A stretch of 64,000 nt of DNA from NCBI RefSeq assembly GCF_015244565.1, contig NZ_JABCQG010000006.1:90304-154303 (forward strand), read 5' to 3'. The translations under genes were made by a program, and so were the position numbers. The notes below the pieces were generated by a model. That model searched no databases. It saw only the letters and a list, made by a program, of their open reading frames with translations, and was not told the DNA's origin. Below, piece by piece: positions 51,407-61,110 of the stretch. The DNA comes from Gluconobacter vitians (lineage in GTDB: Bacteria > Pseudomonadota > Alphaproteobacteria > Acetobacterales > Acetobacteraceae). Each line of letters begins with the position of its first letter. The stretch's first letter is position 1.

Positions 51407-53536
51407 ATGTCACAGATCCCCGATGCGCCCTCCGCCGCTCCCGTTCCGCCCGTTGCCAGACGCGATCCCATCACGATCACGCAGCTTGGCCGGACACGCA
51501 CGGATCCCTATGCCTGGATGAAGGATGAGAACTGGCAGCAGGTCCTGCGGGACCCGTCCGTCCTGCGCGAAGACATCGCCACGCATCTGAAGGCGGAGAA
51601 CGCCTATGCAGAGGCCGTGCTGGCAGGCATGGAACCGCTGCGCGAGACGCTGCTTCAGGAAATGATCGGCCGCATCCCGCCAGCGGAGTCCTCCGTGCCG
51701 GTCCCGGATGGCCCATGGGAATATTATGTCCGCTTCGAGGACGGAGCCCAGCATCCCCTGCGGGTCCGCCGCCCACGCGGCGGTGGCGAGGAGCAGGTGC
51801 TTCTCGACGCCGATGCTCTGGCGAAGCAGCATGACTATTATGCGCTCTCGCAGACCGATCATTCCCCCGATCACCGCTATTTCGTCTATGCGGAGGACAT
51901 TCAGGGCTCCGAGGTCTATCGCATTCAGGTCGAGGATCTAGAGACGGGCGAACTCTGCGCTCCACCAGTGCCGAGCACGACGGGCAGCTTCGCCATTTCT
52001 CCCGACAGCCAGTGGCTGTTCTGGATCTACCGGGACGACAATGGCCGCCCGTCAAAAATCTATCGCCGCCCGCTGACGGGGGGCGAGGACGTTCTGGTCT
52101 TTGACGAGACCGATCCGGGGTTCTTCCTGAGCATCGGCGTCAGCGCATCCCGCAAGTGGATCGTCATCGAGCGCGGCGATCATGATACCAACGAGACGCT
52201 GCTCATCCCGGCTTCCGACCCGACGGCCCTGCCCGTCGTGGCGGCTCCTCTGGTGCGGGGCGAGCGCTATTCCCTGACGCACTGGAACGACCGCTTTATC
52301 ATCCTGACCAATGCGGGCGGGGCCGTGGATTTCCAGTTCATGCAGACGCCCGACACGGCCACGGGACGCGAGAACTGGAAACCCTTCGTGCCATACCGCG
52401 AGGGCCATTATCTGCTGGGGGCCAGCGCTTCGCGCGGGCATCTCGCCTGGGCCGAGCGTCGGGACGGAAACATCCATATTCTCGTCGTGTCCGAAGGCAC
52501 GGAGGGCGATATCCGCGCGCAGGCCAAAGCGATCGGCATGGATGAGCCTGCCTATGACCTGACGATGCTGGGCACGCTGGAATATGAGGCCCTCATCCTG
52601 CGCTACATCTACCAGTCGCCGACCAATCCGGCGCACTGGTACGATTACGACATGGCGAGCGGCGAGCGCGTTCTGCGCAAGATCCGCGAGGTCCCATCCG
52701 GCCATGATGCGAGCCGCTACGAAACGCGCCGCCTGTTCGCAACATCTCCGGACGGCGCGCAGGTTCCCATCACGGTGCTGATGCGCAAAGGGCAGGCTCT
52801 GGACGGCTCGGCACCGCTGCTTCTGTACGGATACGGCTCCTACGGCATTGCCATGGACGCCGATTTCTCCACGACCGTGTTCAGCCTGGTGGACCAGGGC
52901 TGGATCCATGCCATCGCCCATGTCCGCGGCGGGTCCGAAAAGGGCTGGAACTGGTTTCTGGATGGACGCGGGACGAAAAAGCCCAACACGTTCATCGATT
53001 TCATCGCCTGCGCCCGACACCTTGTCTCGGAAGGCTATGGCGCGGCGGGCCGTATCGTCGCGCAGGGCGGCTCGGCCGGTGGGCTGCTGATGGGCGCGAT
53101 CACGAACATGGCGCCCGAGCTTTTCGCGGGCATCGCCGCACAGGTGCCGTTCGTGGACATGCTCAACACCATGTCCGACGTCTCCCTGCCCCTGACGCCG
53201 CCGGAATGGCCGGAATGGGGCAATCCGCTGGAAGACCCCGCCGCCTATGACCTGATCGCCAGCTATTCGCCCTATGACAATATCGCCGCCAAAACCTACC
53301 CGCCGGTTCTGGCAATGGGCGGCCTGTCCGACCCACGCGTAACGTACTGGGAACCCGCGAAATGGATCGCCAAACTGCGGGAAGTGACGTCAGGCGGCCC
53401 GTTCCTGTGCCGCATCAATATGGAAGCTGGACATGGCGGCTCATCAGGCCGCTTCAAAAGACTGGAAGAAGTCGCCTTAGTCCAGGCCTTCGCCATCTGG
53501 GCAATCGACAAAGCCTGGAAAGGCCCCAGTGAATAA
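51407..53536 (+). CDS. ptrB: Oligopeptidase B-like prolyl oligopeptidase (S9A)
   Basis: 709 residues from ATG 51407 (MSQIPDAP); the frame extends upstream through the 51142-51406 control region but with no signal or ribosome site. N-terminal PVARRDPITITQLGRTRTDP and DPYAWMKDENW match oligopeptidase B. Hydrolase domain: nucleophile in AQGGSAGGLLMGAI, Asp in GLSDPRVTYWEP, His in EAGHGGSSGRFKR. Cytoplasmic; cleaves short peptides after Arg or Lys. The stop lies within the 86-bp inverted repeat that follows. Confidence 0.92.
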   Translation: MSQIPDAPSAAPVPPVARRDPITITQLGRTRTDPYAWMKDENWQQVLRDPSVLREDIATHLKAENAYAEAVLAGMEPLRETLLQEMIGRIPPAESSVPVPDGPWEYYVRFEDGAQHPLRVRRPRGGGEEQVLLDADALAKQHDYYALSQTDHSPDHRYFVYAEDIQGSEVYRIQVEDLETGELCAPPVPSTTGSFAISPDSQWLFWIYRDDNGRPSKIYRRPLTGGEDVLVFDETDPGFFLSIGVSASRKWIVIERGDHDTNETLLIPASDPTALPVVAAPLVRGERYSLTHWNDRFIILTNAGGAVDFQFMQTPDTATGRENWKPFVPYREGHYLLGASASRGHLAWAERRDGNIHILVVSEGTEGDIRAQAKAIGMDEPAYDLTMLGTLEYEALILRYIYQSPTNPAHWYDYDMASGERVLRKIREVPSGHDASRYETRRLFATSPDGAQVPITVLMRKGQALDGSAPLLLYGYGSYGIAMDADFSTTVFSLVDQGWIHAIAHVRGGSEKGWNWFLDGRGTKKPNTFIDFIACARHLVSEGYGAAGRIVAQGGSAGGLLMGAITNMAPELFAGIAAQVPFVDMLNTMSDVSLPLTPPEWPEWGNPLEDPAAYDLIASYSPYDNIAAKTYPPVLAMGGLSDPRVTYWEPAKWIAKLREVTSGGPFLCRINMEAGHGGSSGRFKRLEEVALVQAFAIWAIDKAWKGPSE

Positions 53537-53617
53537 AAGTTTTTGGTGAAGCTTTTTTCAAAAAGCTTCACCGCTCTCCGCCTTTTTGAAAAAAGGCGGA
53601 ACCCAAAAACTTTTATT
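53532..53617. repeat. 86-bp three-stem inverted repeat
   Basis: Outer arms of 15 bp are perfect (53532-53546 with 53603-53617). Between them are two perfect hairpins: an 11-bp stem at 53547-53557/53560-53570 and a 10-bp stem at 53578-53587/53590-53599. The whole can fold as a three-way junction on either strand and includes the TAA of the upstream gene. I recall similar elements as dispersed intergenic repeats in acetic acid bacteria, but no search was possible. It also probably terminates both convergent genes. Confidence 0.85.
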
Positions 53618-53626
53618 CCCAAATCC

Positions 53627-54577
53627 TTATCTGTGCCCGAACAAGTGGCGGACGTCGTCGCCGAAGTGCTGGAAGGCGGCGTGGGTGGAGCGGTGACGGC
53701 GGTTGCCCTCTTCTGACACGACGGTCACGGTGGCTGTCATGCCAGCGGCAAGCGTCAGGTCATCGGGGATCTTGTCGATCTTCACACGGACCGGGATACG
53801 CTGGGCCAGACGGACCCAGGTATAGACCGGGTCCACTTCCGGCAGCCCCTGCTTGTTCACCAGGGCGTTGTTGCTGGCGATACCGCGGGTGATACTCTCG
53901 ACATGGCCGAAGAGCGGGTCGTGATAACCCATCAGATCCATGCGGACGAGATCTCCCTCGTCGAGATCATGAACCTTGGTTTCCTCGAAATAGCCGTCCA
54001 CCCAGTAGGAACTGGTGTCGATGATGTGGATGTTGACCACACCGGCCGTTGCGAAGTCACCGGGACGCATGATGAGGTTGGTCACGATGCCGTCGATGGA
54101 ACTGCGGACTTCCGTTCGCTCGAGATTGATCGCGGCCTGACGTTCCGCAGCCTGCGCCGCATCGTACTGGGCCTGCATCTGCTGGGACAGAGCCTCATAC
54201 TGCCGCTTTTCCTCGACGGAGACAGCCGTGCCGGGGATGGCCTTGCGCCACTGGGCCTGAACGACACGGAATTCCAGATCGGCCTTGCGCTCGGCAACGC
54301 GCGCTTTGGCCGTATCGAGCGCGACCTTGAAGTCGAACGGGTCAATGACATAGAGCACGTCCCCCTTGTGGACGAACTGGTTGTCCTTCACCCGCACTTC
54401 GAGGATCTGTCCCGACACACGCGGCGCGATATTGGCAACCTGCGCACGCACCTGTCCGTTCCGGGTCCAGGGGGAAGCCGTGTAGTAATCCCACAGAATG
54501 ACGACCACGAGAGCCGCCACCACGAGAATGCAGAGCGTGATGGTCAAGCGGATCAGGCGATGGGCACTGGCAAGCAC
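53627..54577 (-). CDS. HlyD-family adaptor of an AaeAB-like efflux pump
   Basis: 316 residues. One N-terminal membrane helix (LTITLCILVVAALVVVILWD), then a typical AaeA/EmrA adaptor: NIAPRVSGQILEVRVKDNQF, VLYVIDPFDFKVALDTAKA, a short coiled-coil hairpin, RTEVRSSIDGIVTNLIMRPG, and DEGDLVRMDLMGYHDPLFG. Third gene of the FUSC operon, 52 bases after the DUF1656 gene. In E. coli AaeA, AaeB and AaeX form an aromatic-acid export system; the same order is kept here. Confidence 0.9.
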   Translation of the reverse strand: MLASAHRLIRLTITLCILVVAALVVVILWDYYTASPWTRNGQVRAQVANIAPRVSGQILEVRVKDNQFVHKGDVLYVIDPFDFKVALDTAKARVAERKADLEFRVVQAQWRKAIPGTAVSVEEKRQYEALSQQMQAQYDAAQAAERQAAINLERTEVRSSIDGIVTNLIMRPGDFATAGVVNIHIIDTSSYWVDGYFEETKVHDLDEGDLVRMDLMGYHDPLFGHVESITRGIASNNALVNKQGLPEVDPVYTWVRLAQRIPVRVKIDKIPDDLTLAAGMTATVTVVSEEGNRRHRSTHAAFQHFGDDVRHLFGHR

Positions 54578-54629
54578 GGGACGGTCACCTTGGTTTCGAA
54601 AAATGGAATTCGGAGCGGGAGTAAAGGGG

Positions 54630-54830
54630 TCAGAGGATCAGGGTGTAGATGCCAACCAGGCAGATCAGGATGCCGAACTGGGCCAGTGGCGGGTCCCAGA
54701 CGAAGCGCCACAGGTCAAACCAGCCCATGATCCAGCGCAGGATCCCGAGCGTGACCAGCGCCAGCGCCAGATTGATGACGAAGGCCGAAACCAGCACGCC
54801 ATCAAGATCGACGACCTGTGTCATTACCAT
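54630..54830 (-). CDS. DUF1656 small membrane protein (AaeX-like)
   Basis: 66 residues with two membrane helices (VSAFVINLALALVTLGILRW and FGILICLVGIYTLIL). The length, the two-helix layout and the position between a FUSC and an HlyD gene match DUF1656/AaeX. The ATG may be at 54830 or 54824; either overlaps or abuts the FUSC stop. Confidence 0.88.
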   Translation of the reverse strand: MVMTQVVDLDGVLVSAFVINLALALVTLGILRWIMGWFDLWRFVWDPPLAQFGILICLVGIYTLIL

Positions 54831-56908
54831 CGCTTGCGTCCTATCCCGTAGTGATGCACAGCCGAACGGTTCAGACGCACCATCGTCCGGACCGCTTCCA
54901 GACCGCCGATACAGTTGATGATCATGGACTGCTCTTCGCGGATGCCTTCCGAAAGGCGCTCGAAGAACATGGCCTGAAGTTCGGGGATTTCAGCCTCCAG
55001 AAGGCCGAGCTTGTCATGGGCTAGCAGACGCCGCACATGACGGACCATGGGTTTGAGACCGTGCAGATGCCCGGCCTCATCCAGATAGTGCCGGACGCGG
55101 GCAATCGTGCTGGAAAAATCTTCCAGCGCCACGAACCGGTTGAAAACGCGCCGGGAACGCAGACCAGGGTCCTGCATCCGGTCCGTCCACATCAGGAACT
55201 GACTGAGGCGTTCGTATTTCCGACTGAGCAGCGGCGGCCCCATGCGCTCGCCATGTCCGGCAAGCTGCGTTTCCAGATCATAGGCGATGGAGACTGCCAG
55301 CCGGAAACGATGCCGTCGCGCGGTGGGCGGCCAGAGCAGGACCAGCAGCACGAAAGAGAGCACCGCCGCCATCGCATAGAAGGTGTTGCGCGTGATGAAA
55401 GCCAGCGGGTCATAATTGTGGTGATTGCCGAGCCCGATGAACACCAGAAAGAACACGCCATAATTGAAGCCGATGGCGCTGGTTTTCGGGTTCATCAGCA
55501 GCAGGCAGGACACGATGGTCTGTGGCAGAAGCACCAGCGCCAGACCCAGCATGCTTTCCACATGCGGCAGGATCATGAAGTCCAGCCAGGCGGCCACGAG
55601 AATGCCAGCAGGCATGCCGATGATGGCCCCCTTACCGAACTGCGCGGTGTCGATCGCCGTGGACGCCAGCGTCAGCACCAGCGCCGTCTGCGACAGGGCC
55701 GTGACAGACGCCGGAATGCTGGACGCAAGACAGAGCGCGGAGGCGACACTAAACCCCAGCAGGACCCGCATCGCGTTAATGAACGCCGTCACATAGTCCG
55801 GATTGCTCTCCAGATGGGCCAGCTTGAGCGCATCGCCCGCCGGTGTGGCGCGCAGGAGCGTGTTCATGCCGGTGCGGATGTGCAGACGGTTACTGAGAAG
55901 CGTCGAGCAGCGTTCGAAAAACCAGGCTTCCCGCGCCGAAGGGACGAAATCCGGGTCTTCCTTGCGGATGCCATCCAGAATCGTGTCCATCGTTTCAAGA
56001 CGGGTCGTACCGTCCTCGGAGCGTTCATGCCAGGCGCGGACGTGACGGATCAGGAGATCGGAAATGCCGCCGGTTTCCAGAAGCCAGGCAATGGCACGGC
56101 TGGTGGTCAGGACGGTCAGCATGCCGATGATGCCGAGCCGCGCGCCCGCCATCCGCAGACGTCCACGCTCCACTTCGGTCCGCGCATAGGAAATCTGGGT
56201 CATGAGCGCGAGGATCTCGCCACTCAGCCCGATCATTTCCTCCGGCGTAGCAATCGGCTCGCCCATGACGGCGGATTTGCCGGTCTGACGCACGCGATGG
56301 GACAGCGTCTCCATGGCCTCGGACAGCCGGCGCCAGGCTTCCGGAGAGCCGGAGAGAATATTAACGACCGCGATAGAGGCCACGCCGATGGCAATGTCAG
56401 AGGCACGGGCGATGCTGACGGGATAGATGTTCTGCGGGTCATCCATCGTGGGGATAGCCACCAGCGCAACCGTATAACCTGCCAGAAGCGCCCCGTAGGA
56501 CCGGAAATCGCGCTCCAATGAGCCTACGAAGGCACAGGCTGAAATCCACAGGGCCGCCCCACCCAGCGAGAGGGCCCGCTCCTCATTGAACATGGCGACG
56601 AGAATGATGGAGACGCTGACGCCAAGTACGGTGCCGGCCAGACGATAAAACGCCTTGGACAGCGCCTGGCCACGCAGGGGCTGGGCCAGGATCATGACGG
56701 TCACGCCCGCACTGGCAGGCGAATCAAGCTGGGACCAGAAGGCCGTTCCAAGCGCCAGAACAAGTGCAAACCAGGTCCTGAGACTGAACTGGAGCCACCC
56801 CGGGCGAAGAACTGACTGTAGTGCTGCGGTCAAGAGCGTTGCTCCCCACCCGGCACAGACTTCATCAGAAACAGTCCCACGGCCCTCGTTACCAGAATCA
56901 GACTTCAA
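54824..56908 (-). CDS. FUSC-family efflux permease (AaeB-like)
   Basis: 694 residues. Two blocks of membrane helices (about 40-170 with WFALVLALGTAFWSQLDSPA, and about 370-510) alternate with cytoplasmic helical domains, the AaeB/FUSC plan. Likely exports aromatic carboxylates. The start is uncertain: an alternative GTG gives VSDEVCAGWG. It is the first gene of the minus-strand operon; the DUF1656 gene overlaps its end. Confidence 0.9.
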   Translation of the reverse strand: MKSDSGNEGRGTVSDEVCAGWGATLLTAALQSVLRPGWLQFSLRTWFALVLALGTAFWSQLDSPASAGVTVMILAQPLRGQALSKAFYRLAGTVLGVSVSIILVAMFNEERALSLGGAALWISACAFVGSLERDFRSYGALLAGYTVALVAIPTMDDPQNIYPVSIARASDIAIGVASIAVVNILSGSPEAWRRLSEAMETLSHRVRQTGKSAVMGEPIATPEEMIGLSGEILALMTQISYARTEVERGRLRMAGARLGIIGMLTVLTTSRAIAWLLETGGISDLLIRHVRAWHERSEDGTTRLETMDTILDGIRKEDPDFVPSAREAWFFERCSTLLSNRLHIRTGMNTLLRATPAGDALKLAHLESNPDYVTAFINAMRVLLGFSVASALCLASSIPASVTALSQTALVLTLASTAIDTAQFGKGAIIGMPAGILVAAWLDFMILPHVESMLGLALVLLPQTIVSCLLLMNPKTSAIGFNYGVFFLVFIGLGNHHNYDPLAFITRNTFYAMAAVLSFVLLVLLWPPTARRHRFRLAVSIAYDLETQLAGHGERMGPPLLSRKYERLSQFLMWTDRMQDPGLRSRRVFNRFVALEDFSSTIARVRHYLDEAGHLHGLKPMVRHVRRLLAHDKLGLLEAEIPELQAMFFERLSEGIREEQSMIINCIGGLEAVRTMVRLNRSAVHHYGIGRKRW

Positions 56909-57001
56909 ACCTTAGGAGCGCTTGCCCGGAAAAGTTAGTCCTCAAATCCTCTGGACACGCTTTGACAGACAGATCCTCACGCGGATGTGTCTGTCTGCAG
57001 G

Positions 57002-57439
57002 CTAGTCTTCTTCGGTTGGCAGGGCGTTGCAGGCCGCAGTCAGCTTGGGGTCCGGATGCGTGGCCGCACTGCGGCAATAGGTTCGGGCATCGGCACCACA
57101 CATATTCGTGACGTCCTCCATTTCGGAGGACAGGACATCGCGCGCCACGCCGATATCCTGATTGTGCTCGGGATCGATGCCCTCTTCCTTGCCGAGTGCC
57201 GTCTGCGCCTTGTGCATCTCCTTGAGCGCATTGATGCAGGAATCGCCTGCCGCGTCCGGATTGGTCTGCAACACCCGCAGGATCTTGTTGATGGCGAATC
57301 CCTGCTGGTTGATCGTGGGATCGTCGTCATTGGTCTTGGCGTCGCCGTCATCGGCCCGGGCCATGACGGGCGCGGCCAGGGCGACGGCGAGAGGAAGAAG
57401 GGCCAGCAGACGGGCGGGACGGGAATGGCGCTTGATCAT
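57002..57439 (-). CDS. Small exported Asp-rich protein of unknown function
   Basis: 145 residues from ATG 57439, which begins a signal peptide (MIKRHSRPARLLALLPLAVA, cleavage near ARADDG). A start 69 bases earlier (57508) is less likely because it adds a second hydrophobic stretch. The mature part has DDGDAKTNDDDPT, then helical QGFAINKILRVLQTNPDAAG with four cysteines (one each in DSCINALK, TNMCGAD, RTYCRS, TAACNALP). Possibly a disulfide-stabilised periplasmic protein; no family recognised. Confidence 0.7.
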   Translation of the reverse strand: MIKRHSRPARLLALLPLAVALAAPVMARADDGDAKTNDDDPTINQQGFAINKILRVLQTNPDAAGDSCINALKEMHKAQTALGKEEGIDPEHNQDIGVARDVLSSEMEDVTNMCGADARTYCRSAATHPDPKLTAACNALPTEED

Positions 57440-57655
57440 GAAGTTTACGTTAGGAGAAAATATCGCCGCAACAAAGACCCGGAACGCCGCTGTTGCAGCA
57501 TGTTGCAAAAGGGCGACATCGAGGAATTCCGCCGGCCAGACGGCTTGTCAGCTTGACTCTGCATGGCGGGATCGGTAAGCGGGGCCATTCTTTCGCGGGC
57601 GTTCCGGCCCGCTGTCCGGTCCGCAAGGGCCTTACCCGTCGAGAGCCTGATCACC

Positions 57656-57781
57656 ATGAAGATCCGCAACAGCCTGAAGTCCGCCAAGGTCCGCGACAAG
57701 GACTGCCGCGTTGTCCGCCGCCGCGGCCGCGTTTACATCATCAACAAGAAGAACCCGCGCATGAAGGCTCGCCAGGGCTGA
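57656..57781 (+). CDS. rpmJ: 50S ribosomal protein L36, zinc-independent form
   Basis: 41 residues, [20 protein letters not shown] at the N terminus and the diagnostic end [12 protein letters not shown]. Only one cysteine remains of the usual zinc-binding set, the alphaproteobacterial C-minus form. A longer frame to 57563 is just the leader. Read-through toward the TPR gene 17 bases on is possible. Confidence 0.97.
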   Translation: MKIRNSLKSAKVRDKDCRVVRRRGRVYIINKKNPRMKARQG

Positions 57782-57798
57782 ACCCCTTGGTCTGCCGG

Positions 57799-58491
57799 AT
57801 GACAGACGGACGGCGCTGGCTGATGGCTGGCGCCGTTCTGCTTTGTACCCCGGCCCTGACATGTCTGCCAGTTCGGGCTGAACCTGCGGCAAATCCGCCG
57901 GTTTCCAGCCCCGCAGCCCCTCCGGCTGCACCGCCTGTCCAGCCCGCTCCCGCAGCAGGGACTGCGAAGGCCTCTCCCAAATCCCCGACACTTCATCCCC
58001 GCCGTACACTCCACGATCGCCTTGTGGAGGCCGAAAAGGCTCTCGCCATGGCCAGGAATGAAAAGCAGGCCGGTGAAATCGCCGATCGTGCGGAAGGACT
58101 CCGCAGCCGTGCCCTGACCGGCAGCGTGCAGATGCTGATCAGCGATTCGCATGATGCGCTGGAGAAACATGATTTCCAGCGGGCACAGGATGATCTGACC
58201 TCCGCCATCACCATCCAGCCCGACCAGTCCATCCTGTATCGCCAGCGCGCAGCCATCCGCCTGATGGCCGGTGACAATAACGGCGCCATCTCGGATCTGG
58301 GCGTTGAGCTTCAGGCCGATCCCGGCGATCCAACGGCCTGGGGGATGCTTGCCGAAGCCGAACACGACCGCAATGAACCGGATGCGGCTCTGCAGGCCTT
58401 CCATCAGATGCTATTGCTGAATCCGAAATCACCCGATTCTGACAAACAGCTCAAAAAGCTGGAAAAGGCCCGCGACGGCCAGCAGGACTGA
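57799..58491 (+). CDS. Exported TPR protein
   Basis: 230 residues from ATG 57799 (MTDGRRWLMAGAVLL), whose N terminus is a signal peptide with cleavage near VRAEP; no ribosome site is obvious, so the start is moderately certain. A Pro/Ala-rich linker is followed by TPR helices (RAQDDLTSAITIQPDQSILY; AWGMLAEAEHDRNEPDAALQ). It is likely periplasmic and scaffolds other proteins; which ones is unknown. It follows rpmJ by 17 bases. Confidence 0.78.
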   Translation: MTDGRRWLMAGAVLLCTPALTCLPVRAEPAANPPVSSPAAPPAAPPVQPAPAAGTAKASPKSPTLHPRRTLHDRLVEAEKALAMARNEKQAGEIADRAEGLRSRALTGSVQMLISDSHDALEKHDFQRAQDDLTSAITIQPDQSILYRQRAAIRLMAGDNNGAISDLGVELQADPGDPTAWGMLAEAEHDRNEPDAALQAFHQMLLLNPKSPDSDKQLKKLEKARDGQQD

Positions 58492-58583
58492 GGCTCCGCA
58501 CGGCGTCTCACTGTCGTTGCTCTGGCAACCCCTTGTATTGCCGGGTGTTCATCCCCTGATTCCTTTTTTCAGGAGATTTTCGC

Positions 58584-58826
58584 ATGACAAAGCATTCCCC
58601 CGCCCATGCAACCGTTATCCCCGAGGCCGGTTCCAAGAAGAGCTGCTGCTCCAAGATGAAGACCTGCTGTCAGAAGGCCACGCGCGCCCGTGAAATCGGT
58701 CTGGCTGGCATGACGGCCATGGCGACCTTCGGCCCCAAGCGCTTCCGCCCCTACTTCCAGCAGATCCTTGCCGTCATCGCAGTCGTCACCGCCACGGTCG
58801 AGTTCTTCCGCAAGCGCAAGGGCTGA
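58584..58826 (+). CDS. Cys-rich small membrane protein
   Basis: 80 residues, with a clear AGGAG 8 bases before the ATG. A Ser/Lys segment with two CC pairs (KKSCCSKMKTCCQKA) is followed by a hydrophobic helix (YFQQILAVIAVVTATVEFF) and a basic tail. The two CC pairs could bind metal or heme, but no known motif fits. Family not recognised. Confidence 0.7.
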   Translation: MTKHSPAHATVIPEAGSKKSCCSKMKTCCQKATRAREIGLAGMTAMATFGPKRFRPYFQQILAVIAVVTATVEFFRKRKG

Positions 58827-58836
58827 TTTTCCAGCC

Positions 58837-61077
58837 CTAGAGAAAGGAGATGGGGTCGATATCAATATCGACCTTTGCTCCCCCGGCTGGTTTGATATCG
58901 GCCAGCCATTCCCGCAGGATCGGCTGCACAGCGATGCCCCGCATCGTCCGCAGCAACAGTCGCCTGCGATGCCGTCCGCGAAGAACGGCAAGCGGGGCCG
59001 GAGCTGGTCCCAGAACCTGCACCCCTTCCCGCTCCGGCGCAGAAAGCGCGATCTCCCGTGCCAGCGCATCCGCAGCTTCGGCACTCGGGGCACTGACGAT
59101 CAGGGCGGCCAACCGTCCGTACGGCGGCCAGAAAGAGGGCCGTCTCTGCTCGGCTTCCTGTTCCATGAACGTCTGGAAATCGTTGGACACCAGCGCCGTC
59201 ATGACCGGATGCTCACCCACATAGCTCTGAAGCAGCACGCGGCCACGATGCTCGGCACGACCCGCACGACCCGCAACCTGATGCAAAAGCTGCACGGTCC
59301 GCTCCGCCGCCCGCAGGTCCCCGCCGCCCAGCCCCAGGTCGGCATCGACGACACCCACGAGCGTCAGCTTGGGGAAATGCCAGCCCTTGGCGACGATCTG
59401 TGTGCCAATGATGAGGTTGACCTCTCCATCCGAAATCTTCCGGACCGCTTCCGCCGTGGCAGCAGGGGAGCCGAGCGTATCAGACGACATCACCAGCAGT
59501 TTCGCGTCCGGAAACCGGAGCTTAGCTTCTTCGGTAATGCGTTCGATCCCCGGCCCGATAGGCACGAGCGAGTTCTCGGCGTGACATTCCGGACAATCCT
59601 TCGGAATCCGCTCGGTATGGCCACAGTGATGGCAGGTCAGGATGCCGCGGGCCCGGTGTTCCACCAGCCAGGCCGAACAGTTCGGACACTGCATCCGGTG
59701 CCCACACGCCCGGCACAGCGTCAGGGGCGCATAGCCGCGCCGGTTGAGGAACAGCATGGCCTGTTCCCCCTTCTCCAGCGTTTCGTCGATGGCGGTGCAG
59801 AGCTTGGGCGACAGGAATAGTCCGCGCTCCGGCGGATCGGCCCGCATATCCACGAGTGAGACATCCGGCAGGGTTGCCCCGCCGTGCCGCGCGGTCAGGA
59901 GTTCATGCCGGTAGCGGCCGCTTTCCACATTCGCGAGCGTTTCAAGCGATGGCGTCGCGGAGACGAGAATGGCCGGTGCATCCGCCAGACGCGCGCGGAC
60001 GACCGCCATGTCCCGGCCGTGATACATGACGCCCTCTTCCTGCTTGAAGGCACTCTCATGCTCCTCGTCCACCACAACAAGGCCCAGCTCGGAAAACGGC
60101 AAAAACAGCGCCGAACGGGCACCGACTACAACGCGGGCACTGCCTTCCGCCACCGCCCGCCATGTCTCGCGCCGCCTTTTGGCTCCGAGATCAGAATGCC
60201 AGACGGCGGGTTCTGCGCCAAAGCGGCGGATGAAACGGTCCGTCCACTGGGCAGAAAGCGCGATTTCCGGCAACAGGACCAGAACCTGCTTTCCCTTGGC
60301 CAGACAGGCCGCCACGGCCTCGAAATAGACCTCTGTCTTGCCCGATCCGGTCACGCCTTCGAGCAGTGTGACCTGAAACCGTCCGGCTTCGACAGGCCCA
60401 CAAAGTTCCTGCGCGACTTCGGCCTGTTCTTCGGAAAGTTTTGGCGCGCCATGGCTCGGGTCCGGTGTTGCGAACGGGGCGGCCACAGCAATAACGGCCT
60501 CGCGCAGCAGACCGGCCGTAGCAAGGCCGCGGATCACGGCAGCACTTGCCCCGCTCCGCGCGCCTAGTTCGGCGGTCGTCATGGGCGTGGACGAAGCAAA
60601 ATTGAGCACCGAGCGACGGGCTGGCGTGATACGCAGATCACCTTCCGGCATCTCCGTCCGTACCCAGCCCAACGCAGGCTTGGGCGCGTCCTTCAGATGA
60701 ATCCGCGTCGCCATCGCCAGCACTAGGCCCGGCGGGGTCAGCGTATAGGCCGCGACCCAGTCGATGAAGCGGCGCAGGCTCTGCGGAAGCGGCCGGACAT
60801 CCAGTTTCCCGATGACAGGACGCAGACGCGCAAGCGGAACTTCACGGCCGACCGGCAACGCAAAATCGGCAGGCAGGGTGCGATCGGTTTCCCAGACACA
60901 GCCTACGGTTTCGCGTCGGCCCAGCGGGACCGTGACAAGGTCTCCGGGCTCAAGCGGCATCGGCGCAAGGTAATCGAGCGGCCCCGGAAACGGCAGCGGC
61001 ACGAGCACCGAAACGCGCGTTCCGGCGGAAGGTGGCTTTCGCCGGGGATCAGGCTTGGATAGGCTGCTGGATGCCAT
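58837..61077 (-). CDS. priA: Primosomal replication helicase PriA
   Basis: 746 residues from ATG 61077, which has GGGAGG upstream; an earlier start (61248) would overlap xerC by 138 bases. N-terminal 3'-end-binding domain, then Walker A VTGSGKTEVYF and Walker B VVDEEHESAFKQEE. The zinc-binding insert has all eight cysteines in the pattern CRAC, CPNC, CHHC, CPEC. The helicase C-terminal part includes GGDLRAAERTVQLLHQVAGR. It restarts stalled forks. Divergent from xerC with 33 bases between starts. Confidence 0.95.
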   Translation of the reverse strand: MASSSLSKPDPRRKPPSAGTRVSVLVPLPFPGPLDYLAPMPLEPGDLVTVPLGRRETVGCVWETDRTLPADFALPVGREVPLARLRPVIGKLDVRPLPQSLRRFIDWVAAYTLTPPGLVLAMATRIHLKDAPKPALGWVRTEMPEGDLRITPARRSVLNFASSTPMTTAELGARSGASAAVIRGLATAGLLREAVIAVAAPFATPDPSHGAPKLSEEQAEVAQELCGPVEAGRFQVTLLEGVTGSGKTEVYFEAVAACLAKGKQVLVLLPEIALSAQWTDRFIRRFGAEPAVWHSDLGAKRRRETWRAVAEGSARVVVGARSALFLPFSELGLVVVDEEHESAFKQEEGVMYHGRDMAVVRARLADAPAILVSATPSLETLANVESGRYRHELLTARHGGATLPDVSLVDMRADPPERGLFLSPKLCTAIDETLEKGEQAMLFLNRRGYAPLTLCRACGHRMQCPNCSAWLVEHRARGILTCHHCGHTERIPKDCPECHAENSLVPIGPGIERITEEAKLRFPDAKLLVMSSDTLGSPAATAEAVRKISDGEVNLIIGTQIVAKGWHFPKLTLVGVVDADLGLGGGDLRAAERTVQLLHQVAGRAGRAEHRGRVLLQSYVGEHPVMTALVSNDFQTFMEQEAEQRRPSFWPPYGRLAALIVSAPSAEAADALAREIALSAPEREGVQVLGPAPAPLAVLRGRHRRRLLLRTMRGIAVQPILREWLADIKPAGGAKVDIDIDPISFL

Positions 61078-61110
61078 GACCGTATCTAACCTCCCACGCT
61101 CCGAAATGCC

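Noticed and set aside
55037..56521. Plus-strand frame opposite the FUSC gene
   Set aside because: Shadow of the FUSC gene; His/Arg/Gln-rich with no domain.
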